A stretch of DNA of 64,000 nucleotides from VXNE01 sp965116625 (GCA_965116625.1 OZ220717.1:2976001-3040000); one strand, 5' to 3'; counted from the first letter of the stretch, positions 52,813-62,508 are shown. The notes: generated by a model not told the origin, from the sequence alone. Made by a program: numbers and translations.

Positions 52813-55800
52813 ATGAGTTTCAATCATCGCGCCATGCCCCTGCTTGCCATTTGCGCTTCGCTGGTGGCACTGCAAACTGCCGCGCAAGACCCCGCTGACA
52901 GTATTGACATTGAGAGTCAGGCGCTGCCGGACGCCTTGCGGGAATTCTCGGATCAGACGAAGCTGCAACTTGCCTACGTCGCCACGCTGGCGAAAGGCAA
53001 GCATTCGCCGGGAACACGGGGCGAAACCCGGCCGGATGCGGCACTTGCCGAAATTCTCGATGGTACCGAACTCGAGTACCAGTACGTCAACGCGAGGACG
53101 GTAGCCATCGGGGCCCGGCGGGCGGAAGCCGGAGCGCAGGATTCTGCGCCGGGAGACCAGTCGGCGTCCGAGCCGGTCCTGTTGGCGCAGTCCGAGGAGC
53201 CGGAACAGGACGAGACGGGTAGCGACAGCGACGCCTCGAGCGACGATGCCGAAGTGTCGGAGACCCGGGACGTCGAGCAAATCATCGTCACCGGCACGCG
53301 TCTGGCGCGTACGCCCAGCCAGATCGCGGCCAACCTTGTGACTTTCGACAAAGGCATGCTTCAGGCCACGGGCGAAACCGGTCTCGACAAGGCGTTGCGT
53401 GCGCTGCCTCAAAATCAACTGGCGGCAAGTTCGAACGCGTCCTATGCGAGGCTTGGGGGTCAGCACTTCAACGGCGCGGTCAATTTGAGCGGCGCATCGG
53501 CGATCAACTTGAGAGGTCTGGGGGATGGCGCGACCCTGGTGCTGGTGGACGGAAAGAGGATTGGCTCCTCGGGCCTCACCGGTGGGGTAACGGATATCTC
53601 CGGTATCCCGACCGCCTCCATTGAACGGGTGGAAATCATGCTGGACGGCGCATCCGCCATCTACGGCTCCGATGCGGTGGGCGGCGTGGTGAACATCATT
53701 ACCCGCAAGGACTATGAGGGCGCGGAGTTGGAGGTGATGCACTCGGTGCCGGGCCGGGGCGGATTCGACGAAAGCGCGCTGACGCTGTCCGGTTCATGGT
53801 TGTGGGGTGAAACCCGGTGGCGAGGCAACGTGCAGGCCAGTAGCCACAGCCACTTGTATGGCCGGGACCGCCCGGGCAAATACGATACGAACACCTTTTG
53901 CAAGAAGGGTTGCTACTACCGCAACATCTACGAGTACCAGGGAACACTCTACCGGCCAAGTCAGCTTCCATCTGGGATAACCACCAGTTCCCCCGGCGTA
54001 TCGCATATCTATTTGACGGAACTGCAACCCGATGGCTCGCTGGCAATCAAGGTGCGAGATTTGGCTGACAATTGGATCGGGCAGGAGTCAACGGTGGACG
54101 GTGCATCGCTCTTGCCGGAGCAGGACCGGATCAGCGTGATGCTGGGCTTCGATCATGATCTAGGCGCCACGCGCCTGTCGGCGCAAGCCTACTATATGGA
54201 TCGCACCACAACGACGGATCAGGGCGACGCAGACTTTATCCAATGGCTTTGGCCAGCGGCCGACGGTGACCGAGCGTTCATGGGTTGGTCGGTGCCGGGG
54301 ATCGATAGGGACTCCATCGCAACACAGGAAGTCTTTCGCTTCAATTTCGATCTGACCGGTTCCGTGCTGGGCATGGAGTGGGCGGTTGGCGCCGGCACTA
54401 CCAATGACCGCAGTGACAATCGGCACACGGGTAACTTGTATGCAACCTACGATCCTGACATACCGCCACACTTGGCGGAGCAGTTTCAGGCGTGGGCACA
54501 AGCTTCCGTCCGGCCTGACTATGTTGAGTTCGTGGGAATAGATCTCTTCAGGGAATTTTGGGGCCAGGAGCTGTCAAGCGCTTGGACGAATACCACCGAC
54601 TGGGCCGAAGCGACGCTGTCAGGCTCCTGGCTGAGCTTGCCGGGAGGCGATGCGCAGTTCGTGGCGGGCGCTGCCTGGCGCTCGACGGGGTTGCGGACCG
54701 ACAACAAGCAGAATTCCTATGGTCACAACAGCAACAATGGCAGTTATTGGACCGAGGAGCCAGGTTTGGGGATCCGATTCGGCATTTGGGACAACGAATT
54801 CGTAAATGACAACATCGGGCTCTTTGCCGAGTTCGCGGCGCCTGTTCTGGAATCGCTGGATCTGTCCGCGGCGGTAAGGTGGGATGACTACGATAATTAT
54901 GATTCCGACACCACCTGGTCGATAGGCGCGGTCTGGCGCCCGATCGGCTTGGTCAGACTGCATTCGAACGTTTCGACCTCGTACATCATCCCAACCGCCC
55001 GGGACGGGTTGGAAGATCCCAATAATTTCTGGATCGGGCAGGATTGGCGTTGCAATTACCTTAAACCAGAGTGGGATGAACTGGAGCCAGGGGGCGTTTG
55101 TCTCGGCGACCCGACCAGACGGCAGAACCCGGACGGCTCGTTGGCGACCACGCCCGGGGAGTCGTTCATCTACTTCTCTCACCTTGTGTTCGGAGGGAAC
55201 CCGAATCTGCTGCCTGAAGAAGGGGAGAGCATTTCGGTGGGTGTCGAACTGACGCCTGAGGCCATACCAGGACTGTCGATAGACCTGACCTGGAGATCAG
55301 TGGACTACACGAACAAGATTGTCGGGGCAAGCAATCGCGGTGACGTTCCTCATTATGTTGGCGTGGACCCGGCCGAAGTGTATGCCTTCATTTTCCCTGA
55401 TCCCAGTGGCAACGGCGCATACTACGCGGATCGCAGATCGGTCAACGCCGCCGCATGGACCAACGAAGGGCTGGACCTTCAAGTCCGCTACGATTGGTCG
55501 ACGGATCGGGGTAGATGGAGCATCGACGCGCTGACAACCCAGACAGACTCGTTCTACAAGGACATCGGAGATGGCAGTGAGCCATACGATTATGTCGGCG
55601 ATGTCGAAGCCTTTCGCCGTATCTGGGCTTTGGTGCCCGAATACCGCAGTACGCTGAGTGTGGGGTTCGAATCCGCCGATCAGCACTGGTCGGCCTGGCT
55701 GGGCGCTGTTTACGCATCTGTGGTGAGTACAACCTTTGAGGAATGGTACCTCCCCGGAGAAAAACTCAAGGTGATTCACGATGAACCGCTGTACGTGAAT

Positions 55801-56010
55801 CTGAGCGGTCAATATCAACTCGGCGAGCGGTTCGGCCTGTTGTCCAATTCGGTGCTAAGCCTGCGGATTACCAACCTGTTTGATGATCTTGCGGAGCACA
55901 AGAACATCAAGGCCGCTACCGGCGAACTGTTTAGCGATGGTGTAGTCAACGCCAAGTTCGATGATCCCCGGGGCCGAACCTTTACCCTGGGTTTGAAGAT
56001 GCAGCTCTAG
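52813..56010 (+). CDS. TonB-dependent outer-membrane receptor with STN signalling domain
   Basis: 1065-residue outer-membrane receptor. Signal peptide (about 1-24, ending QTAAQ), STN domain (25-100, IESQALPDALREFSDQTKLQ), an acidic linker, a TonB-box-like EQIIVTGTRL (about 157), plug domain (INLRGLGDGATLVLVDGKRI; YGSDAVGGVVNII) and a 22-stranded-type barrel. Two cysteine pairs lie in barrel loops (FCKKGCYY; WRCNYL with GGVCLG). The C-terminus is LKMQL rather than an aromatic residue. The STN domain fits ligand-dependent signalling through the preceding FecR/FecI-like pair. The ligand is unknown. Confidence 0.92.
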   Translation: MSFNHRAMPLLAICASLVALQTAAQDPADSIDIESQALPDALREFSDQTKLQLAYVATLAKGKHSPGTRGETRPDAALAEILDGTELEYQYVNARTVAIGARRAEAGAQDSAPGDQSASEPVLLAQSEEPEQDETGSDSDASSDDAEVSETRDVEQIIVTGTRLARTPSQIAANLVTFDKGMLQATGETGLDKALRALPQNQLAASSNASYARLGGQHFNGAVNLSGASAINLRGLGDGATLVLVDGKRIGSSGLTGGVTDISGIPTASIERVEIMLDGASAIYGSDAVGGVVNIITRKDYEGAELEVMHSVPGRGGFDESALTLSGSWLWGETRWRGNVQASSHSHLYGRDRPGKYDTNTFCKKGCYYRNIYEYQGTLYRPSQLPSGITTSSPGVSHIYLTELQPDGSLAIKVRDLADNWIGQESTVDGASLLPEQDRISVMLGFDHDLGATRLSAQAYYMDRTTTTDQGDADFIQWLWPAADGDRAFMGWSVPGIDRDSIATQEVFRFNFDLTGSVLGMEWAVGAGTTNDRSDNRHTGNLYATYDPDIPPHLAEQFQAWAQASVRPDYVEFVGIDLFREFWGQELSSAWTNTTDWAEATLSGSWLSLPGGDAQFVAGAAWRSTGLRTDNKQNSYGHNSNNGSYWTEEPGLGIRFGIWDNEFVNDNIGLFAEFAAPVLESLDLSAAVRWDDYDNYDSDTTWSIGAVWRPIGLVRLHSNVSTSYIIPTARDGLEDPNNFWIGQDWRCNYLKPEWDELEPGGVCLGDPTRRQNPDGSLATTPGESFIYFSHLVFGGNPNLLPEEGESISVGVELTPEAIPGLSIDLTWRSVDYTNKIVGASNRGDVPHYVGVDPAEVYAFIFPDPSGNGAYYADRRSVNAAAWTNEGLDLQVRYDWSTDRGRWSIDALTTQTDSFYKDIGDGSEPYDYVGDVEAFRRIWALVPEYRSTLSVGFESADQHWSAWLGAVYASVVSTTFEEWYLPGEKLKVIHDEPLYVNLSGQYQLGERFGLLSNSVLSLRITNLFDDLAEHKNIKAATGELFSDGVVNAKFDDPRGRTFTLGLKMQL

Positions 56011-56320
56011 CCCGCACAGGCTTCCCGCAGCGCCGGAGCACAAGGCCTCCGGCGCTCGGAAGTCTCCAGGCGCTGCCGCCCAGCCCGTCCTTGCCACCGG
56101 CCAGCGAGAGGGACTCGATCTCATTCGTCCGAATCCGGATGCCCGGATGCGACGGAATCCACCTCCGGAATTGGAGCGGGGTGCTCTGCGCGGCTTGATG
56201 ATATCCTGGACTGGCTGGGAATCCTGGCAGCGGCGCGTCCTTGCTGAGGATTCGCAATCCGGTGCCGGTGGTGGCCGTCGCCAACCAGGAATGCCTCGCG
56301 TCGACAACTGAGCCTGGAGT
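56011..56320. other. 310-bp intergenic region between TonB receptor and NnrU genes
   Basis: Apart from the hairpin at 56029-56056 I see no gene, tRNA or repeat. Short open stretches in several frames (for example around 56170-56260) do not resemble a known family and may be chance or residue of a decayed gene. Confidence 0.5.
56029..56056 (+). terminator. Strong hairpin after the TonB receptor gene
   Basis: AGCGCCGGAG (56029-56038) pairs perfectly with CTCCGGCGCT (56047-56056) across an 8-nt loop, 19 bp after the receptor stop. It is very stable but has no T-run; it may end the transcript or protect its 3' end. Confidence 0.5.
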
Positions 56321-56884
56321 ATGTGCGTGTCACTGTTGGTAGCTGGCCTCTTGCTGTTCACGGCGGTCCACCTGATACCGAGCGCTCCGCGATTGCGCGT
56401 TGCCTTGGTGGAACGTTTGGGAGAGAAGCCCTATCGCGGCGTGTTCAGCGCCGTCGCGCTGCTCTCTCTGGCGGCCGTTGTGTGGGGCTACTCGCGCTCC
56501 CCCCTCGAATGGCTTTACGCGCCCCCGGCTTGGGGCCACCAAGTCTCGATGATCCTGGTGCCGATCGCGCTGGTGTTGTTCGCCGCGGCCAACATGCCCA
56601 CCCACATACGCGCCCTGGTCCGGCATCCGATGCTGCTCGGGCTGCTGCTGTGGGCCTTCGCCCACCTTCTCGCCAATGGTGAAGTACGCTCCGTCGTGCT
56701 GTTTGGCGGCTTCGCAGTGTTCGCGGTGGTCGGGATCGTCAGCGCAGTGGCGCGCGGCAAGGGGCCGCCGACGGAGCCAGCGCCCCGCTACACCATGGAC
56801 ATCGCTGCTGTCATCGGTGGTTTCATTGTCGCCGGGCTCCTGGCGGTCCTTCACGGCGTGCTTTTCGGTGTGCCGGTGATGTGA
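56321..56884 (+). CDS. NnrU family membrane protein
   Basis: 187-residue protein with five to six membrane helices. NnrU-type stretches are HLIPSAPRLRVALVERLGEK at the start and the conserved loop histidines in HIRALVRHPMLLGLLLWAFA with HLLANGE. NnrU is linked to nitric-oxide/denitrification gene sets and heme-related isomerase-like proteins in other bacteria, but no denitrification genes are here. Start ATG 56321 (GTG 56327 is an alternative). Confidence 0.85.
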   Translation: MCVSLLVAGLLLFTAVHLIPSAPRLRVALVERLGEKPYRGVFSAVALLSLAAVVWGYSRSPLEWLYAPPAWGHQVSMILVPIALVLFAAANMPTHIRALVRHPMLLGLLLWAFAHLLANGEVRSVVLFGGFAVFAVVGIVSAVARGKGPPTEPAPRYTMDIAAVIGGFIVAGLLAVLHGVLFGVPVM

Positions 56885-57076
56885 TGTCGTCAGGGAGAGG
56901 AGACGCTGCGTGAACGGCGGTAACATGGCGCTGACTTGTTGCGACATGCAGGCGTACGCGGCCGTCCGTGGTACGCGGCGGCGAAGCTCGCAAAAACCGG
57001 CCCGAAGTCGATCATGTTGGGCCACCGTCGGCCCTTGCCTCGACGGCGTATGGGCGGAGCGATCCTGGAGGCGGAC

Positions 57077-58309
57077 ATGACTGCGCATTGGACAAGATTG
57101 CCGGTCCGCAAGGGCGGGCATATGTCAGCCCGGACGCGCGTTGAACAGAGTCCGGGCCTGTCGCGGCTGCTCGACGAGCGCCTGTCCACGCTGGTCGATC
57201 CCGTCCGCGGCATCACGACCGACGGTATCGTGCGCGAAGGCCTGTACCCGCTGGCGTCGGCCGGCGTCTCGACGAAGCCGATTACCGAGGCGGCGCGGAC
57301 GTTTCTGCAGGCGCTTGGCGCGGCGCAACGCGCGCGAACCGTGCATCTGCTCGATGCCGATGAGTGGCGCACCTGGAACAACATTCACCCCAATTGCTGG
57401 CGCCACGGGATGATGCTTGAGGATCTGCCCGACGCGACCCGGAAGCTGGCGCTGGACCTCGTCGCTGCGACACTCTCCGCCCGGGGGTTCGAGCAGGCCC
57501 GCGACATCATGCGTCTGAACGGCCTGCTTGCCGTCGTCTCCGGGAGTCCGGACGAGTTCGGCGAGTGGCCGTACTTTCTGTCCATCTTCGGTGAGCCGTC
57601 CGACGCCGAACCGTGGGGTTGGCAGCTCGACGGACATCACCTGAACATCAACTGCATGGTGATTGGCGACCAGCTGGTGATGACTCCGACGTTCATGGGC
57701 TCCGAGCCTTGCGACGGCAGCGATGATCTGCTGCCGGGTACCAGCGTCTTTGTCGCCGAAGAGCGCGCCGGGCTCGATCTCATTCGTTCGCTGAGTGACG
57801 CCCAACGATCGAGAGCGGTCACGCGCCCATCCATTCACCCGGACGATCTGCCACAGGAACTCAAGCATCCCTTCGACGGCCGCATGGTGGGCGGGACCGG
57901 CCACGACAATGCGGTGGTGCCGTACGAAGGTGTTGTGGCCGCCGATTTGAGCGATGCCCAGCGACGACTGCTGCTATCGCTGGTCGGTACGTATGTCGGC
58001 TGGACCCGGGACCGTCACGCCGACATCAGGATGCGCGAGGTGGATGCCCACCTGGACGAGACCTGGTTCTCCTGGATGGGAACGACCTCGGACGAGGGCC
58101 CCTTCTACTACCGGGTACACAGCCCGGTGGTCCTGATCGAGTTTGACCACCACCCGGGTGTGGTATTCGACAATCCCGTGCCGTCCCGCAACCACATTCA
58201 CACGATCGTGCGCACGCCCAATGGAGGCGACTATGGCGTCGACCTGCTGCGCCAGCACCACGAGCGGTATGACCACTCCCACGGCACCCATGAGCCCCGC
58301 CGCCACTGA
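57077..58309 (+). CDS. DUF3500 domain protein
   Basis: 410-residue protein of the DUF3500 family, function unknown. Family stretches: WRTWNNIHPN, FGEWPYFLSIFGEPS, WGWQLDGHHLNINCMVIGDQ, MVTPTFMGSEP-type segment (VMTPTFMGSEP), and a histidine-rich end (VLIEFDHHPGVVF; NHIHTIVRTPNGGDYG). The many conserved histidines suggest metal binding. ATG 57077 has GGAGG at 57067-57071. No secretion signal is evident with this start. The gene ends 35 bp before the tRNA promoter. Confidence 0.82.
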   Translation: MTAHWTRLPVRKGGHMSARTRVEQSPGLSRLLDERLSTLVDPVRGITTDGIVREGLYPLASAGVSTKPITEAARTFLQALGAAQRARTVHLLDADEWRTWNNIHPNCWRHGMMLEDLPDATRKLALDLVAATLSARGFEQARDIMRLNGLLAVVSGSPDEFGEWPYFLSIFGEPSDAEPWGWQLDGHHLNINCMVIGDQLVMTPTFMGSEPCDGSDDLLPGTSVFVAEERAGLDLIRSLSDAQRSRAVTRPSIHPDDLPQELKHPFDGRMVGGTGHDNAVVPYEGVVAADLSDAQRRLLLSLVGTYVGWTRDRHADIRMREVDAHLDETWFSWMGTTSDEGPFYYRVHSPVVLIEFDHHPGVVFDNPVPSRNHIHTIVRTPNGGDYGVDLLRQHHERYDHSHGTHEPRRH

Positions 58310-58344
58310 CGCTGTCTTGAGGCATTTTTTGCCCTCCGGGAGGT

Positions 58345-58373
58345 TTGACCGCCCATATGGCCGCCAGTATGAT
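58345..58373 (+). promoter_or_regulatory. Sigma-70 promoter of the tRNA operon with GC discriminator
   Basis: TTGACC (58345-58350), 17 bp, TATGAT (58368-58373), an almost ideal sigma-70 promoter. The following bases are GCGCGCGC, the GC-rich discriminator typical of stringently controlled stable RNA promoters. Transcription should start near 58380, about 29 nt before the first tRNA. Confidence 0.85.
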
Positions 58374-58408
58374 GCGCGCGCTCAGCAGGGCAACGCTTGA
58401 ACACATGG

Positions 58409-58485
58409 CGGGGTATGGCGCAGTCTGGCAGCGCGCCTGCTTTGGGAGCAGGAAGTCGGGAGTTCGAATCTCCCTACCCCGACCA
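58409..58485 (+). tRNA. tRNA-Pro (anticodon TGG)
   Basis: 77-nt cloverleaf with acceptor CGGGGTA/TACCCCG, anticodon stem CCTGC/GCAGG with loop TTTGGGA (anticodon TGG at 58443-58445), T-arm GGGAGTTCGAATCTCCC, and encoded CCA at 58483-58485. First of three tRNAs transcribed together. Confidence 0.97.
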
Positions 58486-58552
58486 CGAATGCCGGGTTTC
58501 CCCGCGGAACGTGTGTCATGGAAGTGGGTCATGAGAAGCGGCGACGCCGATT

Positions 58553-58629
58553 GCGCCCGTAGCTCAACTGGATAGAGCATCGGCCTTCTAAGCCGAGGGT
58601 TGCAGGTTCGAGTCCTGCCGGGCGTGCCA
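58553..58629 (+). tRNA. tRNA-Arg (anticodon TCT)
   Basis: 77-nt cloverleaf: acceptor GCGCCCG pairing with CGGGCGT, anticodon stem TCGGC/GCCGA with loop CTTCTAA (anticodon TCT), T-arm GCAGGTTCGAGTCCTGC, encoded CCA at 58627-58629. It lies 67 bp after tRNA-Pro. Confidence 0.97.
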
Positions 58630-58697
58630 GTTTCGTGGCCGACCCGGCGGCATGCATGAAAGTCACAGCACATCCGGCGACAATAGGCCGCATCGAT

Positions 58698-58774
58698 GGT
58701 GGACGTAGCTCAGTCGGTAGAGCTCCGGATTGTGGATCCGGCGGTCGTGGGTTCAAACCCCATCGTCCACCCCA
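58698..58774 (+). tRNA. tRNA-His (anticodon GTG)
   Basis: Acceptor GTGGACG/CGTCCAC with the extra G at position -1 (58698) opposite discriminator C73, the histidine identity element. Anticodon loop TTGTGGA (GTG), T-arm GTGGGTTCAAACCCCAT, encoded CCA at 58772-58774. It lies 123 bp before tig; Pro-Arg-His ahead of tig is a known gammaproteobacterial arrangement. Confidence 0.97.
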
Positions 58775-58897
58775 AATCACTGCGCCTGTTCATGCAACAG
58801 GCGCCGGCCGGCCGGCTGAGTTGCCCGTTTGCGCCCGAACAGACAGACTATGCGCAACGCGGCACTTTCGCGGCGCGTGAACCAGGTCCCTGATCCG

Positions 58898-60253
58898 ATG
58901 GCACAAGCAGACTTGCAGGTTTCCCTCGAAAGCACTGAAGGCCTGAAGCGGCGCATAAAGTTGTCGCTGCCCGCCAGGTCGTTCGAGGATCGGGTCGCGG
59001 ACAGAACACGCGTCGTGGCGCGGGAAGCCCGCGTCAACGGTTTCCGCCCCGGCAAGATGCCGGTGAAGGAGGCGAGCCGGAGATTCGGCGCGTCGATCCG
59101 CCGCGAGGTCGCCGCCGACCTGATGCAGGAGAGCTTCTTCCAGGCGGCCGAACGGGAATCGTACGACATCGCAGGTCCGCCGACGTTTGATCCGCCGGAC
59201 CTCTCTACCGGGGCGCAGTTCTCGTTCGTGGCGACCTTCGAGGTCATGCCTGAAATAGAGGTGGCGGACCTTTCCGGCATCCGCATCGTGCAGCCGGAAG
59301 CCGAGGTCACCCCGGACGATATCGACGGGATGATCCAGACCTTGAGGGAACGGAACAGGAAGTGGGAATCCGTGGATCGTCCCGCGGAGGAGGGCGACCT
59401 GGTGGTGGCGGACTTCACCGTTTCCGGAGAGGCCTCCGGCGATCCACGTATTCCGGGGAAGGATGCGAGATTCATCATCGGCGCCGGCGGCGTGCTGGAG
59501 GATATCGACCAGGCCGTTCGCGGGATGTCCGTAGGCGAGACAAAGGAATTCTCCGCGACCGTGCCGGACGACTCGCCCGACGAGTCCCTGCGAGGCAGCG
59601 AACTCGATTTCGAGGTGGCCGTCACGTCCGTAGAGGAGCCTGAGCTGCCGCCCCTGGACGATGCGTTCTTCGGCGCGCTCGGCGTCAGTGAAGGCGGCGA
59701 GGCGGCTTTTCGCGAGGAGATTCGCAAGGATATGCAGGCCCGGCTCGACGGCACGATTCGTCAACGCATGCAGGAGCAGGTGCTAGAGGCGATTGCCGAC
59801 ATTCATGACTTCGCCTTGCCGGAAGCCCTGGTCGAGCGCGAACGTGCGCAGATGAGCGAGGATCTTCGCCAGCGCGTGGGACTCCCGGAGCAGTCGGAGC
59901 AGCTGGAACGGATAGGGGAACTCGTCGGCACGGAGGCTGAGAAACGGGTGAAGACCGGCTTGGTCATGAAGGCGATCGTCGCGCAGGAGTCCCTTACGCT
60001 TGATGCGAACAGGCTTCGCGAGCGGATCGAGGGCATGGCCGAGAGATACGAAAATCCCCAGGGGGTGATCGAGGCGTACTATGGCGACGAACGGTTGTTG
60101 CAGTCGGTCGAACAAACTACGCTCACCGAGCAGGTGATCGATCACGTCGCCGGCCTGGCGAAGGTGGAAACCGTGCAGAGCACGTTCCAGGACGTGATGT
60201 CCGGAAAGCCGGCTACGGAGGAAGGGGCGGGGGAACAGGCGGAACCGGCATAG
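58898..60253 (+). CDS. tig: Trigger factor
   Basis: 451-residue ribosome-bound chaperone and peptidyl-prolyl isomerase. The N-terminal ribosome-binding signature is NGFRPGKMP. The PPIase domain (about residues 160-245) includes EEGDLVVADFTVSG and the C-terminal part is helical. ATG 58898 begins MAQADLQVSLESTEGLKRRI; a longer frame upstream is not homologous. It heads tig-clpP-clpX-lon. Confidence 0.95.
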   Translation: MAQADLQVSLESTEGLKRRIKLSLPARSFEDRVADRTRVVAREARVNGFRPGKMPVKEASRRFGASIRREVAADLMQESFFQAAERESYDIAGPPTFDPPDLSTGAQFSFVATFEVMPEIEVADLSGIRIVQPEAEVTPDDIDGMIQTLRERNRKWESVDRPAEEGDLVVADFTVSGEASGDPRIPGKDARFIIGAGGVLEDIDQAVRGMSVGETKEFSATVPDDSPDESLRGSELDFEVAVTSVEEPELPPLDDAFFGALGVSEGGEAAFREEIRKDMQARLDGTIRQRMQEQVLEAIADIHDFALPEALVERERAQMSEDLRQRVGLPEQSEQLERIGELVGTEAEKRVKTGLVMKAIVAQESLTLDANRLRERIEGMAERYENPQGVIEAYYGDERLLQSVEQTTLTEQVIDHVAGLAKVETVQSTFQDVMSGKPATEEGAGEQAEPA

Positions 60254-60327
60254 AAGCCGTCCGGTCCCGGCTGGAGAACAGGCAGGCGCTTGCGGATGCA
60301 TCGAAACAGGTTGAAGAGAGGTTGGCA

Positions 60328-60993
60328 GTGAACGATCAGGATCGGACCATCAGGAACCTCGGGTTGGTCCCGATGGTGGTGGAGCAGAGTCCCCGTGGCG
60401 AGCGTGCGTACGATATCTATTCGCGGCTGCTCCGGGACCGTATCATCTTCATCGTCGGGCCGGTAGACGACAACGTCGCGAACCTGATTGTCGCCCAGTT
60501 GCTGTACGTCGTCTCCGAGAATCCCGAGAAGGACATTTCGCTCTACATCAATTCTCCTGGCGGCTCGGTCACCGCGGGCCTCGCGATCTACGACGCGATG
60601 CAGTTCGTTTCGTGCGACGTGAACACCTGGTGTATCGGTCAGGCCGCCAGCATGGGCGCGTTCCTCCTGGCGGCCGGCGCGCCGGGGAAACGCTTCGCAC
60701 TGCCCAATTCGCGCGTGATGCTCCACCAACCGTCCGGCGGCTCCCGGGGCGTCGCTGCCGACATAGAGATCCAGGCGAGGGAGATCGTCTCGATGCGGCA
60801 ACGGCTGAACTCGATTCTGGCGCAGCACACGGGACAGCCGATCGAACGCATCGCCGAGGACACCGACAGGGATTACTGGATGAGCCCCGAAGACGCGGTG
60901 GGGTACGGCATCATCGACCGGGTGCATCACCCGCCGCCGAAACTCAAGGCCGCACCGGACGGCGAGCCGGGCGACGGCGAGCCCGGGACTTGA
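60328..60993 (+). CDS. clpP: ATP-dependent Clp protease proteolytic subunit
   Basis: 221-residue serine protease forming the tetradecameric barrel. The catalytic triad is visible: Ser in GQAASMGAF, His in MLHQPSGG and Asp in EDTDRDYW. GTG 60328 is preceded by GAGAGG (60316-60321) at correct spacing, better than TTG 60322. The C-terminal tail is longer than usual and acidic/Pro-rich (about 20 residues after DRVHHPPPK). Confidence 0.96.
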   Translation: MNDQDRTIRNLGLVPMVVEQSPRGERAYDIYSRLLRDRIIFIVGPVDDNVANLIVAQLLYVVSENPEKDISLYINSPGGSVTAGLAIYDAMQFVSCDVNTWCIGQAASMGAFLLAAGAPGKRFALPNSRVMLHQPSGGSRGVAADIEIQAREIVSMRQRLNSILAQHTGQPIERIAEDTDRDYWMSPEDAVGYGIIDRVHHPPPKLKAAPDGEPGDGEPGT

Positions 60994-61016
60994 AACTTGG
61001 CGCATTTGCAAGCATG
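60989..61016 (+). promoter_or_regulatory. Possible sigma-32-like promoter ahead of clpX
   Basis: A perfect CTTGAAA -35 (60989-60995) overlaps the clpP stop codon. At 14 bp lies AAGCATGG (61010-61017), which keeps only the CAT core of the RpoH -10 CCCCATnT. It would let clpX be heat-induced apart from clpP, but the -10 is weak. Confidence 0.3.
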
Positions 61017-61101
61017 GTTGAGACCCGGATGACCTGTCGCTGACTGGCGCGGGCGCAAAGCCACACAACAAAAGCCACCTAAAGAGGCAAGCGAGCACTG
61101 T

Positions 61102-62403
61102 ATGGCGGACCATCAACGGGGCAAGGGCAACGATTCGGGCAAGCCGCTCTTCTGTTCCTTCTGCCACAAGAGTCAGCACGAAGTGCGCAAGCTCATTGCC
61201 GGCCCGGAAGTCTTCATCTGCACGGAGTGCATCGAGCTCTGCAACGACATCATCCGCGAGGAAGTCCAGGACAATGAGCAGGGGAAAGACGCCAACAAGC
61301 TTCCCGTTCCCCGGCAGATCAAGGACATCCTCGACATGTACGTCATCGGCCAGGAGCACGCGAAGAAGGTGCTTTCGGTCGCCGTATACAACCACTACAA
61401 GCGTCTGAACTCGACGGGGAAAGGGAACGGTAGCGCGGGCAACAGCGACGACGTCGAACTCTCCAAGTCCAACATCCTCCTGATCGGTCCGACGGGATGC
61501 GGCAAGACGCTCCTGGCGGAAACCCTGGCGCGGCTGCTGGACGTGCCGTTCACGATCGCCGATGCGACCACGCTCACCGAAGCGGGCTACGTCGGTGAAG
61601 ACGTGGAGAACATCATCCAGAAGCTCCTGCAGAAGTGCGAATACGATGTCGAGCGCGCGCAGGTCGGTATCGTGTACATCGACGAGATCGACAAGATTTC
61701 ACGCAAGTCGGACAATCCATCCATTACCCGCGATGTTTCGGGCGAGGGCGTCCAGCAGGCGTTATTGAAGCTCATCGAGGGCACGGTCGCTTCCGTGCCA
61801 CCCCAGGGCGGGCGCAAGCATCCCCAGCAGGAGTTCCTGCAGGTCGACACCGGCAACATCCTGTTCATATGCGGCGGCGCCTTTTCGGGTCTCGACAAGG
61901 TCATCATCGATCGCTCGGACCGCAGCGGAATAGGATTCGGCGCGGAAGTCCGAACGGAGGTCTCGGGCAAGAACATCGGCGAGACATTGCGCCAGGTCGA
62001 ACCCGAAGACCTGATCAAGTACGGTCTCATTCCCGAATTCGTGGGCCGCCTTCCGGTGGTGGCCACGCTCGAAGAGCTCGATGTCGAGGCACTGATGCGG
62101 ATCCTGACCGAACCGAAGAACTCTCTGACCAGGCAGTATGCAAAGCTGTTCGGCATGGAGGGTGCCGAGGTCGACTTCCGTGAAGGCGCGCTTCGTGCGG
62201 TGGCACAGAAGGCCATGGAGCGCAAGACCGGCGCGCGGGGCCTTCGCTCCATCCTGGAATCCGTGCTGCTCGACACGATGTACGACCTGCCGTCCTCGTC
62301 CGAATCCGTCGCCAAGGTCGTCATCGATGCGAGCGTCATCAACGGGGAGAGCAAACCCCTGTTGATGTATGAGAATCGCGCCAAGGCGTTGCCCAAGGAA
62401 TGA
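61102..62403 (+). CDS. clpX: ATP-dependent Clp protease ATPase subunit ClpX
   Basis: 433-residue AAA+ unfoldase feeding ClpP. The N-terminal zinc-binding domain has cysteines in FCSFCHKSQHE and CTECIELC. Walker A GPTGCGKT, pore loop GYVGED, Walker B VYIDEIDKI, the RKHPQQEF loop, and sensor-2 GARGLRSILE are intact. It begins 108 bp after clpP, with AAAGAGG upstream at 61081-61087. Confidence 0.97.
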   Translation: MADHQRGKGNDSGKPLFCSFCHKSQHEVRKLIAGPEVFICTECIELCNDIIREEVQDNEQGKDANKLPVPRQIKDILDMYVIGQEHAKKVLSVAVYNHYKRLNSTGKGNGSAGNSDDVELSKSNILLIGPTGCGKTLLAETLARLLDVPFTIADATTLTEAGYVGEDVENIIQKLLQKCEYDVERAQVGIVYIDEIDKISRKSDNPSITRDVSGEGVQQALLKLIEGTVASVPPQGGRKHPQQEFLQVDTGNILFICGGAFSGLDKVIIDRSDRSGIGFGAEVRTEVSGKNIGETLRQVEPEDLIKYGLIPEFVGRLPVVATLEELDVEALMRILTEPKNSLTRQYAKLFGMEGAEVDFREGALRAVAQKAMERKTGARGLRSILESVLLDTMYDLPSSSESVAKVVIDASVINGESKPLLMYENRAKALPKE

Positions 62404-62508
62404 CTTTCGGGGTCGGCGAAGCGGAGCCGTGGGACAACTGAGGACGGCGCGGACCACGGGCGGGGCACGTGGTGTCGGCCTGCCTGTCTTTCCGGGGCTT
62501 CGATTGAA

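Noticed and set aside
52586..52816. Possible small gene of VSLAGERAR repeats
   Set aside because: The open frame is a by-product of a 27-bp tandem repeat, has no own ribosome-binding site, and runs into the receptor start.
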